The notes: generated by a model not told the origin, from the letters alone. 64,000 nt of DNA from Sphingomonas mucosissima (GCF_002197665.1 NZ_NBBJ01000003.1:434001-498000), one strand, 5' to 3'. Counted from the stretch's first letter, positions 37,452 to 46,894 are shown. Numbers and translations are program-made.

Positions 37452-40400
37452 GCGATCGCTCACCGGAGGACGGCAGCGTCCACGAAGCCGAGCAGCAGCA
37501 CGAGCAGGAAAGCGAGGAGGTCCGTGCCGCCTCGCGGCTGAAGCGCTTCTTCTTCCTCAAAACGACCTTCGGCCTGCTGATGACCGCAATCCTGCTGATC
37601 GGTGGGCTGCTGTCCTATGGGCTGCTGGTGAAGGAGGCGCTGCCCGACCTCGATATTCCCGCCGCCACGATCACCACCGCCTGGCCCGGTGCCGACGCTC
37701 GCTCGATCGAGGAGCAGGTCACAGAACCCATCGAGGAGGAACTGACCAGTCTGAGCGGGGTCAAGGCGCTCAACAGTGCGTCCTACGACAGCTTTTCGGT
37801 CATCTCGGTCGAGTTCGACGCGACTGTGAACACCGATGCGGCGATGAACGAGCTGCGCGCCGCCGTCTCAACCGCCGAGAGCGAACTGCCCGAGGCGGCA
37901 GAGCAGCCTAGTGTCACCCAGATCAGCGTCGACGACCGTCCGATTTTGACGCTGGCGCTGCACGGCAGCAAGAACGGGCGCGTGCTGAGCCAGGTCGGCC
38001 GCGACATCCAAGATCGGCTCGAGCGCATCACCGGTGTCGACGAAGTCACGCTGGGCGGCGAGCGCGAGGACATCGTGCAGATTCTACTGCAGCCGGATCG
38101 CCTGCTGGCGCTCGGCATCTCTCCGTCCGCGATCCGCACGGCGGTGCAGCAGGCCAACATTCAACAGCCGTTCGGACAGATCGAAAGCAACGCGATCGGC
38201 GCAACCGTGCGACTGGAAGGCCGGTTCGACAATCTCGACGACCTGCGCGCTCTGCCCATACTGCGACCGACGCAGGACGGTGTGAACCGCCCCGCCGTGC
38301 GGCTGGACGAGGTGGCAAGCGTGCGCCGCATGCCGGAGCGCGAGACACAGCGCGCCTTCTTCACGAGTGGCGGCGCGGCCTTCGCGCAGTCGCTCGAACT
38401 CTCGATCACCAAGACGCCCGGCGCCGACACCGTCGACGTGGTCGACGAGATCGTTGCCAGCATGGACGAGATGGAGCGCAGCGGCGTCTGGCCGCAGGGC
38501 ATCCACTATTCGGTGGTGCAGAACGGCGCGCAGGAGATCTGGAACTCGCTGGGAGACGTGTTCTCCAGCGGCATGCAATCGATGCTGATCGTCTTCGTGA
38601 TCCTGTTCGTGACGATCGCTTGGCGTGAGGCACTGCTGGCGGGGCTCTCGATCCCGATCACCTTTGCCGGCGTGCTGCTGTTCCTGATGCTCACCGGCCA
38701 GACGCTGAACGAGCTGGTGATCATCGGCATGGTGATCGCACTCGTCCTCATCATCGACGTGTTCATCATCCTGCTCGAAGGTTTGCACGACGAAATCTAC
38801 GTGCAAAAGGCGACGTTCGGGCAGGCGGTGCTGCGCACGGTAAAGCGCTATGCGGTACCGACTTTCGCGGCGCAGCTCACTACCATTCTTGCGCTGGTGC
38901 CGCTGATGGCGATTGGCGGCACGGCGGGCGCGTTCATCCGCATCCTTCCTGTCACCACCGTGCTGTGCCTGGTGGTTGGCTTCGTGCTGGCGATGTTCGG
39001 TACGCTGCCGCTGTCGCGCTACCTGCTCGGCAAGCAGGCAAATTCCGGTGCGGAGTTAAAGGAAGGGCGGTCTGACCGGGTGACTGCTCGCGCGATGGAC
39101 TGGCTGGAGAACTGGAACAGCCGGCACGTGCTCGCCACCCGCAAGCGGGCGGGACTATGGGTGATCGGCGCGTTCGTGATGTTCGGCCTGTCGATCGCCG
39201 CCTTCACCATGACGAAGATCGAACTCTATCCGATGGTCGATGCCGAGCAGCTGGGCATCAACATCGAACTGCCGCCGACCACGCCACTGGCGGAGACGCA
39301 GCAGATCGCCGAGCGGGCCGGCGAAATCCTGCGTAACAAGACCTATCTGGCGAACAGCGTGATGCTGGTCGGCCGCAAGAGCCCGTTCGCCGCAGGCTCG
39401 GTCGCGGGACAACTTCAGCCGGACGAAGCGGAGAACTTCATTGGCTTCTCTAGCATCTTCACCGACCAGTCCGAACGCGACGGGCTGTCGTTCGAAGTGG
39501 CAGAGGAGCTGCGCGGGGAACTGCGCGCCTATCTGGACAGCCAGGTCCCGGGCGCGGTGTTGCAGGTCGTGCCGCAGCAGCGGTCCCCCACTCCGGGCGA
39601 TCCGGTGGTGATCGAGGTATCCGGGCCGGAGATCGATACGTTGCTCGACCTGTCGGCGCAGGTGCGGACGGCGCTGCGCCGGGGGGGCAGCGTAGTCGAC
39701 GTGCGCGACAATGTCGGCGCACTCAATCCGGAGATCGGCTTGCGGCCTAACCGCGAGGCGGCCAACTTCTTCGGCATCACCGAAACCGATCTAGCGGGGC
39801 AATTGCGCGCGGCGTTCAGCTCGGACGAGATCGGTACCTTCGCCACAGGCGCAGCGGAGGACGATCTGGAGATCCGCCTGGGCACCGAATGGCCGAGCCG
39901 CCCGGGCGTGGCGGGGCCACCCCGCGATCTCAGCGAACTGGCGATGATCCGCGCATATACGCAGCAGGGCCGTTCGGTATCGCTGGCGCAGCTCGTTACG
40001 GAGAAGCGCGGCGAAGGGCCGATCGCCATTTCACGCGCCAGCGGCGAACGCGCGGTGTCGGTGCTCGCCCGCAACCAGGGGCGCACCGTTACCGAGATCA
40101 TCGACGACATCACCCCCACACTGGATCAGATGAAGGCGCAATGGCCGGCGGGCTACAGCTACACGGTTCGCGGCGAGGCGGAGGAGACCGGCGATACCTT
40201 CGGTTCGGCGGGCATCGCGCTGGCCGTGGCGATCATGCTGGTCGTAGGCGTGCTGGTCATCATGTTTGACAGCTACCGGCAGGCGCTGATCATCGTCGCG
40301 ACGATGCCGCTGGCGATCATTGGTGCGTTCCTCGGCTTCTTCCTGTTCGGCCTGTCCTTCTCGTTCTTTGCAATGATCGGGGTGGTGTCGCTGATCGGCA

Positions 40401-40702
40401 TCGTCGTGAACACAGGGATCATCATGGTCGACACGATGAACGACTTTCTGCGGGGAGGCGCCACCGTGGCGGAAGCGGCGGCTGCGGGGGCAGCACGCCG
40501 GTTGCGCCCAGTGCTCACCACGGCGGCGACCACCATCATCGGCCTGATCCCGCTTGCAATCGGCAGCAATTCCTATCGACCCCTGACGCTGGTCATCATT
40601 TTCGGACTGATAACTGCAACGATCCTGTCGCTCTTCGTCGTGCCCGCACTTTACCTGCTGCTGACGAAGCAGGCGCAGGCAGGCGAGGCCGCGCTGGACT
40701 GA
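37448..40702 (+). CDS. RND-family efflux pump, inner-membrane component
   Basis: A 1084-residue proton-driven transporter with two copies of the TM/porter layout (large periplasmic loops after helix 1 and helix 7). A 35-residue acidic, glutamine-rich N-terminal tail precedes the usual FFFLKTTFGLLMTAILLIGGL. In helix 4 only the first of the two usual proton-relay aspartates is present (VLIIDVFIILLEG instead of VVDDAIVVVEN); in helix 10 the usual lysine position is valine (GIVVNTGIIMVD). Such a relay resembles heavy-metal or hydrophobe pumps more than AcrB. It is the last gene of the MarR-controlled operon. Likely cargo: toxic organics; metal is possible. Confidence 0.92.
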   Translation: MSDRSPEDGSVHEAEQQHEQESEEVRAASRLKRFFFLKTTFGLLMTAILLIGGLLSYGLLVKEALPDLDIPAATITTAWPGADARSIEEQVTEPIEEELTSLSGVKALNSASYDSFSVISVEFDATVNTDAAMNELRAAVSTAESELPEAAEQPSVTQISVDDRPILTLALHGSKNGRVLSQVGRDIQDRLERITGVDEVTLGGEREDIVQILLQPDRLLALGISPSAIRTAVQQANIQQPFGQIESNAIGATVRLEGRFDNLDDLRALPILRPTQDGVNRPAVRLDEVASVRRMPERETQRAFFTSGGAAFAQSLELSITKTPGADTVDVVDEIVASMDEMERSGVWPQGIHYSVVQNGAQEIWNSLGDVFSSGMQSMLIVFVILFVTIAWREALLAGLSIPITFAGVLLFLMLTGQTLNELVIIGMVIALVLIIDVFIILLEGLHDEIYVQKATFGQAVLRTVKRYAVPTFAAQLTTILALVPLMAIGGTAGAFIRILPVTTVLCLVVGFVLAMFGTLPLSRYLLGKQANSGAELKEGRSDRVTARAMDWLENWNSRHVLATRKRAGLWVIGAFVMFGLSIAAFTMTKIELYPMVDAEQLGINIELPPTTPLAETQQIAERAGEILRNKTYLANSVMLVGRKSPFAAGSVAGQLQPDEAENFIGFSSIFTDQSERDGLSFEVAEELRGELRAYLDSQVPGAVLQVVPQQRSPTPGDPVVIEVSGPEIDTLLDLSAQVRTALRRGGSVVDVRDNVGALNPEIGLRPNREAANFFGITETDLAGQLRAAFSSDEIGTFATGAAEDDLEIRLGTEWPSRPGVAGPPRDLSELAMIRAYTQQGRSVSLAQLVTEKRGEGPIAISRASGERAVSVLARNQGRTVTEIIDDITPTLDQMKAQWPAGYSYTVRGEAEETGDTFGSAGIALAVAIMLVVGVLVIMFDSYRQALIIVATMPLAIIGAFLGFFLFGLSFSFFAMIGVVSLIGIVVNTGIIMVDTMNDFLRGGATVAEAAAAGAARRLRPVLTTAATTIIGLIPLAIGSNSYRPLTLVIIFGLITATILSLFVVPALYLLLTKQAQAGEAALD

Positions 40703-41357
40703 CGGGAACACGACCGCCCGCAGTGCAGGCGTGAACACGCCAGAAAGTCGGGGTCCAAACGACCGGTTTCTATCACGCGTCGGCTCCACCTAGCTTTGTA
40801 CGATGCCAATCCCGGCGGGGGTCGAGGCGGTGATTGCAAGGTACACGCCCGGTGGCAGGTGCTGCTTCGCTACGCTGAACGCAGCGAGAACGAGGTGTGT
40901 CGCCACGTCCGTCTCGCCATATCAACGACGGTGGTTCCGACGTTCGCCCGTTCTTCCCCTAGACGCTGCCGAAGCGGACGAGGACGACAGCATCCGGTTC
41001 ATGATCCTTCCGAACAAGAAGGGCATCTTCATTTGCGCTTTCGTTATGGAATGCACTGAAAGCATCAACCGTTGCGACAAGCCCGCTTTGCTACCGGTCA
41101 CCGAAGCGGCACCCACCCGGCTGTCGCAAAAGGCAGGACTTTCGAGACATCCGAACGTCAGCCCTGTCGCGTCACGGCTGCGGGTGCGGGCCGCAGCTTT
41201 CACGAGCCGGACACTGTTACTCTGGTGTGGCGGGCCGCTTGCTCGCTCGCCCTTTATGGAGCCTCCACTTCATCGAGCCGGGGTGCATCCCAGACGATTA
41301 CGGAGCGCTTTCAATCGTGTGGCTGCCGTTCCATGGCTCTCCCGCCGTTCCCCAAAG
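40703..41357. other. Intergenic, about 650 bases, no supported gene
   Basis: Lies between the ends of the convergent RND operon and chemoreceptor gene. A plus frame from 40803 to 41465 is open for 220 codons but has shadow-like composition (very rich in Arg, Pro, Ser), no ribosome site and overlaps the chemoreceptor's 3' end, so it is not called. Confidence 0.45.
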
Positions 41358-43223
41358 TCAGAAGCTGGTCCACTCGTCTGCGCCTACGCCTGGCGAAATC
41401 GAGGCCGGCAATGGCTTCACAGGCGCGGTATATCCGGTTCTCGGCATGTGCGTGGTTGGGGCTAAAGGCCGGAGCGACTTACGCTCGCTGCCGACGTTGA
41501 ACTTGGCTGCCTGCTCAACCATCGTCAGAACCTCGCTCGAGAGGTTGCGAGCAGCAGCCGAGGTCTGCTCCACCATCGCGGCATTCTGCTGGGTCGACTG
41601 GTCCATCGTGCCAATCGCGATGCTGATCTCAGTGATCGCCGTCGACTGGGCCTGATTGTCACTCGCCATCTGCCCGAGGAGCGTATGCACCTCAGCCACA
41701 TTGCCGGATATATCAGCCAGGGCGCCATCGACCTTCTGCACCATTTCCACAGCGGCCACGATGTCGGTCTGGGTCGCGGTCAGCTGACCGCGAGCGCGAG
41801 CAGCCTCCTCTTCGGAGCGCATTGCGAGTGCGGAAACGAGGTCAGCAACGACAGCAAACCCGCGACCCGCCTCGCCAGCGCGCCCTGCCTCAACCGCCGC
41901 GTTCATGGCGAGCACGCGCGTCTGGAAGGCGATCTTGTCGAGACCTTCGATGACGCTGTCGATGCCCTTGGCGCCATCTGCAACGCGCGACATGGCCTGC
42001 ACGGCGTGATCGGTTATAGAACGGCCCTGCACCACCGTTGCTATGGCACCGTCAGCACTTGTCACAGTTCGAGTTGCAGCAAGAGCAGTTGCCTTCAATC
42101 GGCCATCCATCTGCGTGACAGCCGCAGAGGTTTGTTCCAGGCTTGCAGCGTTCGCTTCAGTGCGACGGGCGAGATCCTCAGAAGCCTGCGCGATCTCAGT
42201 GGAGCCGGTGCGAATGCCCGCAGCGCTTTCACTGACCGTGCTTATAAGGGCGCGTAGGCTGGTCAGAGCTTCGTTGAAGTTGGTTTTGACCGCTTCGTAG
42301 CTCGGCGAGAACTCGGCGGTAATCTGGGCGGTAAGATCGCCCTTCGACAATTGTGACAGGCCACGCTCCAAGGAGTCCACGACCTTCTTCTGCTCCGCAT
42401 CGGCGAGCTTCTGCGCCGCTTCGATCTTCTGCTTTTCAATTGCGGCATCGCGAAAGACCAGGACGGCCTTGGCGATCTTGCCGATCTCGTCCCCCCGCTC
42501 GGTGTTCTCGACCTTGATGTCGTTCTGGCCGCGCGCAAGGCTGCCCATGCGGTCGACCATGTCGCCAAGGGGGCCGGTGACGGTCCGACGAATGCCGATC
42601 ACCGCCATTGCCGCGACGAGAACAAGGCTGACGAGCGACGCGACTACGAGCCACCAGATCGTCTCATCCGCGGACTGCTTTGCAGCTACCGCTCCGGCGT
42701 CCAGATCCCTGTCCTGGCGTGCGACCAGCGTGTCGAACGCATCATCGATCTTCGCGTACAGGTCGCCGCCTGTGTCCTGACCGATCTGCTCAGCACCCCG
42801 AACGTTACCGGCGTTCAACAAATCTTCGATTGGAGCCATAAGCCGGTGATACTCGGCCAACTCGCGTTCAATTGCGATGAAGCTAGCTTTGTCTTCCCCT
42901 TCCATGAACGGCTTTAATTCGCTGAGCAGGCTCGCCAGACGGGTCCGCTCCTCGTTGATCTCACCCCGAAGAGAAGAGAGCTTCTCCGTGTCGGTCTCGA
43001 TCAGGCGCTCCAGCCAAACCTGATGAAGCCGGGCCAGCTTCGTGCTTGCCGCAGAAGCGATCTTCACGCTTTCGGCTTCGTCGCCGATCAAATCGCTGGT
43101 GGCAGAGGAGAGCTTCGAGAGCTGCATGGAGGCTCCCGCAACTACTGAAAGTGTCAGCAACGCTAAAACGCCAATCACAAGCAGTATCTTGGTCGCGATA
43201 CCTACGTTCGACAAAAATCGCAT
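41358..43223 (-). CDS. Methyl-accepting chemotaxis protein (second chemoreceptor)
   Basis: A 621-residue receptor from ATG 43223, with AGGAAG 6 bases upstream. Helix 1 (ILLVIGVLALLTLSVVAGAS) and helix 2 (WWLVVASLVSLVLVAAMAVIGI) enclose a sensor domain with a four-helix-bundle look. HAMP (GPLGDMVDRMGSLARGQNDIKV) is followed by a second HAMP-like unit and the signalling domain. From the HAMP onward it is very close to the receptor at 25112, including the altered tip (QTRVLAMNAAVEAGRA; DLVSALAMRSEEE). The sensor domains differ. The two genes point towards each other in the window, and this one diverges from a porin gene. Confidence 0.92.
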   Translation of the reverse strand: MRFLSNVGIATKILLVIGVLALLTLSVVAGASMQLSKLSSATSDLIGDEAESVKIASAASTKLARLHQVWLERLIETDTEKLSSLRGEINEERTRLASLLSELKPFMEGEDKASFIAIERELAEYHRLMAPIEDLLNAGNVRGAEQIGQDTGGDLYAKIDDAFDTLVARQDRDLDAGAVAAKQSADETIWWLVVASLVSLVLVAAMAVIGIRRTVTGPLGDMVDRMGSLARGQNDIKVENTERGDEIGKIAKAVLVFRDAAIEKQKIEAAQKLADAEQKKVVDSLERGLSQLSKGDLTAQITAEFSPSYEAVKTNFNEALTSLRALISTVSESAAGIRTGSTEIAQASEDLARRTEANAASLEQTSAAVTQMDGRLKATALAATRTVTSADGAIATVVQGRSITDHAVQAMSRVADGAKGIDSVIEGLDKIAFQTRVLAMNAAVEAGRAGEAGRGFAVVADLVSALAMRSEEEAARARGQLTATQTDIVAAVEMVQKVDGALADISGNVAEVHTLLGQMASDNQAQSTAITEISIAIGTMDQSTQQNAAMVEQTSAAARNLSSEVLTMVEQAAKFNVGSERKSLRPLAPTTHMPRTGYTAPVKPLPASISPGVGADEWTSF

Positions 43224-43392
43224 TCTAAACTTCCTAATCACCCGCCGGCGCGCACGACCAGGTGTCGGCCACCTCTATTTATAGCAGCCAAGAACACTAA
43301 GACGCCTGGGTAAGTGAAATTACCTATCCGTGTTTCGCGGTACTTCCGTCCTATAACTAAACTGGACGAAAACCTGCGCTAGGTTATAGTAA

Positions 43393-44580
43393 ATGAAATT
43401 TAAGCTTCTTAATTGCGTTGTGGCCGCAGGATCTTTGATGTGCTGGGCAACAAATCCGGCCTTGGCACAGGCTGACGGGAACACGTCCGAAGCGTTGGCG
43501 ATCAATGCGCACTATATCGCTGACGCTATCTACGTAGCTCAGGGAGAGCGGAGCCCGAAGCTGTTCATGGTCCACGACGCAGAGGTTTCCGCAGAGGTGA
43601 AGCTTGATCGTTGGATCGGCACCTCAGGCACGACACTTGGCCTGCATGCGCTGGCAACCGCAGGTGGCCGACCAAATGATGCGGCGGGAACGCTGCAGGG
43701 GGTCGACAATGTTGAAGTCAGTTCGCACCGTCTAAAGCTATACCAAGCCTGGCTGGAACAAGCGTTTGCCGGGGGGCGAGGTAGCTTTCGGCTTGGCCTG
43801 ACGGACCTCAACGCTGACTTCTACCAGAACGATTCCGCAGGCGTTCTGCTCGCTCCCGCCTTCGGCATAGGCTCTGAGTTGGCGGCCACAGGTCCTAACG
43901 GCCCCTCGATCTTCCCTTCGACCGCACTGACGGCCAGAGTCTCTGTCGCAATTGGGAAGTCAGGATACGCGCGTGCAGCCGTCGTTGACGCCAAAGCTGG
44001 AGTGCTGGGCGACCCAGACGGCGTGGACTTCTCGATGCGTCACGGCGCGTTGGTGATCGGCGAGGCTGGCTTGATCGAGAATGGGAAGATTGGCTTTGGT
44101 GTCTGGCGCTATACGCAACGTCAGAACGACATCAGAACGCTTACCCCCGATGGCTCCCCGGCCAAGCGCATTGCGGGCGGTGCGTATATCATCGCCGACC
44201 AAAAGATCGGCGGCACACAAGAGCGGCCAACTAATGCCTTCGTTCGTATCGGCGTATCGGAGGGGAAGACCACTCCTTTCCGCGGGGGGTTCCAGGCTGG
44301 CATCCTGATGTCTGGCCCTTTCAAAAGCAGGCCGGACGGGCAGCTCAGCTTCGGTGTTCAACAAGGCATACTTTCCCGCGGCTTTCGACGAACCCTACTC
44401 GACGATGGCTTCCGCACAGCACGGATGGAGTGGGGGATTGAGGTGACGTACGCGGACAAGGTTCATCGGAATGTGACCTTACAGCCCGACGTCCAGTATG
44501 TACGGCGCGCCTACAGCCCGTCAGGTGGTCGCGACACCGTCGTGCTTGGAATTCGAATGATTCTGAGCAACGCCGAGTAG
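43393..44580 (+). CDS. OprB-like carbohydrate-selective porin
   Basis: A 395-residue outer-membrane protein. The signal peptide is clear (LNCVVAAGSLMCWATNPALA/Q). The mature sequence is rich in alternating beta strands and ends LGIRMILSNAE. Family-typical parts include LYQAWLEQAFAGGRGSFRLGLTDLNADFYQNDSAGVLL and GFQAGILMSGPF, where the OprB family has its conserved barrel strands. It should let sugars or other small solutes diffuse through the outer membrane. CTGGAC-N17-TATAGT just ahead of the ATG could be a promoter but would leave almost no leader. It diverges from a chemoreceptor gene, which hints that uptake and sensing may be linked. Confidence 0.82.
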   Translation: MKFKLLNCVVAAGSLMCWATNPALAQADGNTSEALAINAHYIADAIYVAQGERSPKLFMVHDAEVSAEVKLDRWIGTSGTTLGLHALATAGGRPNDAAGTLQGVDNVEVSSHRLKLYQAWLEQAFAGGRGSFRLGLTDLNADFYQNDSAGVLLAPAFGIGSELAATGPNGPSIFPSTALTARVSVAIGKSGYARAAVVDAKAGVLGDPDGVDFSMRHGALVIGEAGLIENGKIGFGVWRYTQRQNDIRTLTPDGSPAKRIAGGAYIIADQKIGGTQERPTNAFVRIGVSEGKTTPFRGGFQAGILMSGPFKSRPDGQLSFGVQQGILSRGFRRTLLDDGFRTARMEWGIEVTYADKVHRNVTLQPDVQYVRRAYSPSGGRDTVVLGIRMILSNAE

Positions 44581-44900
44581 CCTCAGCCGACCGCTCAGCA
44601 GTGCGGCTATCAATCCGAAGTCGCAAAAGCGGCGACATACGCAACGCTCAAAAATCAGAATTTTTGCGGCAGGGCTAGGTCGGCTTCCGCCCATTTCCGG
44701 CCGTTCGGCAGGTCAGCGCAGCTTCTCGAAACCAGCCCTTCTGGCAATCGCCAGCAGCCCCTTTCTCCATGTTCAACGAACCATCCGGGGAACGCAATCG
44801 CGAACAGGTATCGGGGACGCTGTTCGACCCCACCCTCGGAGGAGCCGAGCCTGCCTTCGCCTTCCTGCTAGGCCTTCCTTTTTCGGGAGAGCCGGCGTTC
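44581..44900. other. Intergenic between convergent porin and TetR genes
   Basis: About 320 bases. Holds an AT hairpin (CAAAAAT-CAGA-ATTTTTG, 44649-44666) that may end transcription from the porin side, and an AAAAGCGGCGACATACGC element (44625-44642) similar to the dispersed one. No gene. Confidence 0.4.
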
Positions 44901-45515
44901 CTAGGCTCGAAGGGCGGCGGCGATCATTCGAGCTAGGCGCTCGACATGTGCTCGGTCCGAGCGTCCGCCTAGAACCGCCAAACGCCAGTAAAGCGGCGCT
45001 GCGACAAGGTCGGCTGCCGTTTCACGATCGATCAATGGCTCTACGTCGCCCCGCTCGATCGCGCGATCGATCAACGCGTCGATCCGTTTCCGGCGGGCGC
45101 GCTGGAATGGCCGTATCGCCCGTTCGAGTGCTGGGGTTCGTTCTATCTCCGCATGAAGGTCCATGAGGATGCGCTTCACCAGCGGGTGGCGAAGCACCCG
45201 GCGTATGGCGAACAGCAACGCTTTCAGGTCGCGTTCCAAGGATCCTTGCTCACCGACATCAGTGATCGTCAGGCCTACGCGGGAGAGGAGATCACTAGCC
45301 ATGACGGCCTTTTCGGGCCACCTCCTGTAAAGCGCGGCTTTCCCAACACCTGCCGAACGCGCGACATGCTCTAGGCTTAGACCCGAATAGCCGGTGCGCG
45401 CCCACTCTTGAAAGAAGGCCCGCGTCAGGGCTTCGGTCACCTCGCCGCGCATGACTGCCGCGCCGCTGGGAGGGCGGGATGTATCTTTTTTTACGTCGGA
45501 ACGGTTGCGTTCCAT
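44901..45515 (-). CDS. TetR-family transcriptional regulator
   Basis: A 204-residue repressor from ATG 45515 (MERNRSDVKKD) behind GAGG. The N-terminal helix-turn-helix reads ALTRAFFQEWARTGYSGLSLEHVARSAGVGKAALYRRWPEKAVM. The C-terminal ligand domain (LLFAIRRVLRHPLVKRILMDLHAEIERTP...AAPLYWRLAVLGG) matches the TetR C-terminal type with YWR. It diverges from an NTF2-like/NmrA gene pair. Two copies of a 16-bp palindrome lie at its start codon and 40 bp further on, almost certainly its operators. It probably represses both itself and the pair. Confidence 0.92.
   Translation of the reverse strand: MERNRSDVKKDTSRPPSGAAVMRGEVTEALTRAFFQEWARTGYSGLSLEHVARSAGVGKAALYRRWPEKAVMASDLLSRVGLTITDVGEQGSLERDLKALLFAIRRVLRHPLVKRILMDLHAEIERTPALERAIRPFQRARRKRIDALIDRAIERGDVEPLIDRETAADLVAAPLYWRLAVLGGRSDRAHVERLARMIAAALRA
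45498..45513. promoter_or_regulatory. TetR operator 1
   Basis: GGAACG-GTTG-CGTTCC, a perfect 6-4-6 dyad. It directly adjoins the TetR start codon, so it also encodes residues 1-5 of that protein (ERNRS). Matched by operator 2 exactly 40 bp away, centre to centre. Confidence 0.7.
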
Positions 45516-45537
45516 CCTCAAGCACCTATCTTTCGAC

Positions 45538-45553
45538 GGAACGGTAACGTTCC
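45538..45553. promoter_or_regulatory. TetR operator 2
   Basis: GGAACG-GTAA-CGTTCC, same arms as operator 1, placed 20 bases before the NTF2-like start codon. The 40-bp spacing is close to four helix turns, so two dimers would sit on one face of the DNA. Confidence 0.7.
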
Positions 45554-45572
45554 ATCGAGTCGGAGATAGTCC

Positions 45573-46028
45573 ATGACCGAAAACATTCAAAGCTTCTCGT
45601 CCATGCTCCGTCAGGCGCTTGGCCATAGAATTGACGCCGACGCCGGCACCTTCGTGGAAATGATGGCTGAGGACGGGGTGATGGAATTCCCCTATGCACC
45701 AGCCGGTCTACCAACCCGCTTGGAAGGCCGGGCTGCAATTGTCACTCACTTGGAAGAGCTGGGCGAGATGATTGCCTTTGACCGCATGGGAGAGGCAGTC
45801 GTTCATCCATCAACCGATCCCAATATCGTCATCATCGAGTTCGAGGGGTTTGGACGCGGAGTGACGACGGGAGACCCGTACGACCAACGCTATGTCTCGG
45901 TGATCCACACAGCGGGGGGGCGCATCGTCCATTACCGTGATTACTGGAATCCGCTTGTCGTGCTGCGCGCAACCAAAGGTGCTGCGCTGGTTGACGCACT
46001 CACGACCAGGGAGGCCGGTCATGCGTGA
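45573..46028 (+). CDS. NTF2-like/SnoaL-type protein
   Basis: A 151-residue cytoplasmic protein of the NTF2 fold, start ATG 45573 behind CGGAGA. Characteristic stretches are FSSMLRQALGHRIDADAGTFVEMMAEDGVMEFPYAP near the start and QRYVSVIHTAGGRIVHYRDYWNPLVVL at the end, where the final strands carry the residues of the binding pocket. Members can be isomerases, hydrolases or binding proteins. It overlaps the NmrA-like gene by 8 bases, and both are under the TetR operators, so the pair probably handles a small reactive compound that also acts as TetR ligand. Confidence 0.85.
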   Translation: MTENIQSFSSMLRQALGHRIDADAGTFVEMMAEDGVMEFPYAPAGLPTRLEGRAAIVTHLEELGEMIAFDRMGEAVVHPSTDPNIVIIEFEGFGRGVTTGDPYDQRYVSVIHTAGGRIVHYRDYWNPLVVLRATKGAALVDALTTREAGHA

Positions 46029-46857
46029 TCGGATATTGGTAACTGGGGGCACCGGCAAGACGGGGCGATTGGTCGCGGACGGGCTTACCGACCGCGGGAT
46101 CGAAGCGCGGACCGCGACCCGTCGACCATCTTCAGCCGATCAGGTTCGGTTCGACTGGACCGATACGACGACCTATGACGCAGCGCTGGATGGCGTGGCT
46201 TCCATTTATCTCGTCGCACCGACGGATCGGGCCGACCACCTTTCCGTTATGCGGCCCTTCCTCGAAAAGGCGCTGGCGCGAGTGCCGGGGCGACTTGTGC
46301 TGCTGAGCGCGTCGTCGCTTAACGAAGGTGACCCCATGATGGGTGAGGTACACGCTTGGCTTCACGCCCATGCCCCGCGCTGGACAGTTCTGCGCCCGAG
46401 CTGGTTCATGCAGAACCTCACGACCCAGCATCTGTCATCGATCCGGGGCGATGGATGCATCTACTCCGCAACGGCGGACGGGCGCGTACCGTTTATTGAT
46501 GCCGTCGACATCGCTGCCGTCGCGGTTGAGGCGCTGTGCAATCCGGCGCTGGCGTCGGGCGACCAAGTGCTAACTGGACCCGAGGCTCTCACCTATGACG
46601 AGGTGGCGCGCGCAATAAGTCAGGTAATCGATCGCCCTGTGCGACATTGCCGCCTGTCCACGCAGGAACTGGTGGCTCGCTACGAAGCCTCCGGCCTTCC
46701 TCATGACTATGCGGTGATGCTTGCCGGCATGGACGAAGCGATTGCGGGTGGCGCTGAGGATCGCATAACCATGGACGTTCAGGAAATAACCGGTCGACCC
46801 GCGACATCGCTCGCGAGCTTCCTCGCCTCGCAGCGCGCTACGTTTGAAGGCGTGTAG
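46021..46857 (+). CDS. NmrA-like NAD(P)-binding Rossmann protein
   Basis: A 278-residue protein starting at ATG 46021, inside the last codons of the NTF2-like gene. The N-terminal Rossmann motif ILVTGGTGKTGRLVADGL marks the NmrA/atypical SDR group; VASIYLVAPTDRAD and RWTVLRPSWFMQNL follow at the normal places. No YxxxK pair is evident, as usual in this group. It could be a quinone or flavin reductase (QOR2-like) or a redox sensor. Co-regulation with the NTF2-like gene by TetR fits stress by reactive compounds. Confidence 0.88.
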   Translation: MRDRILVTGGTGKTGRLVADGLTDRGIEARTATRRPSSADQVRFDWTDTTTYDAALDGVASIYLVAPTDRADHLSVMRPFLEKALARVPGRLVLLSASSLNEGDPMMGEVHAWLHAHAPRWTVLRPSWFMQNLTTQHLSSIRGDGCIYSATADGRVPFIDAVDIAAVAVEALCNPALASGDQVLTGPEALTYDEVARAISQVIDRPVRHCRLSTQELVARYEASGLPHDYAVMLAGMDEAIAGGAEDRITMDVQEITGRPATSLASFLASQRATFEGV

Positions 46858-46865
46858 GTTTTGGG

Positions 46866-46894
46866 CGCGTTAGATCGCCGCTTTGATCTACGCG
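46866..46894 (+). terminator. Hairpin after the NmrA-like gene
   Basis: CGCGT(T)AGATC pairs with GATCTACGCG across an 8-base loop; a 10-bp stem with one bulge, 9 bases past the stop. No T run. Confidence 0.5.

Noticed and set aside
40803..41465. 220-codon plus-strand open frame in the gap after the RND operon
   Set aside because: No ribosome site or motif, shadow-like Arg/Pro/Ser composition, and overlap with the 3' end of the chemoreceptor gene.
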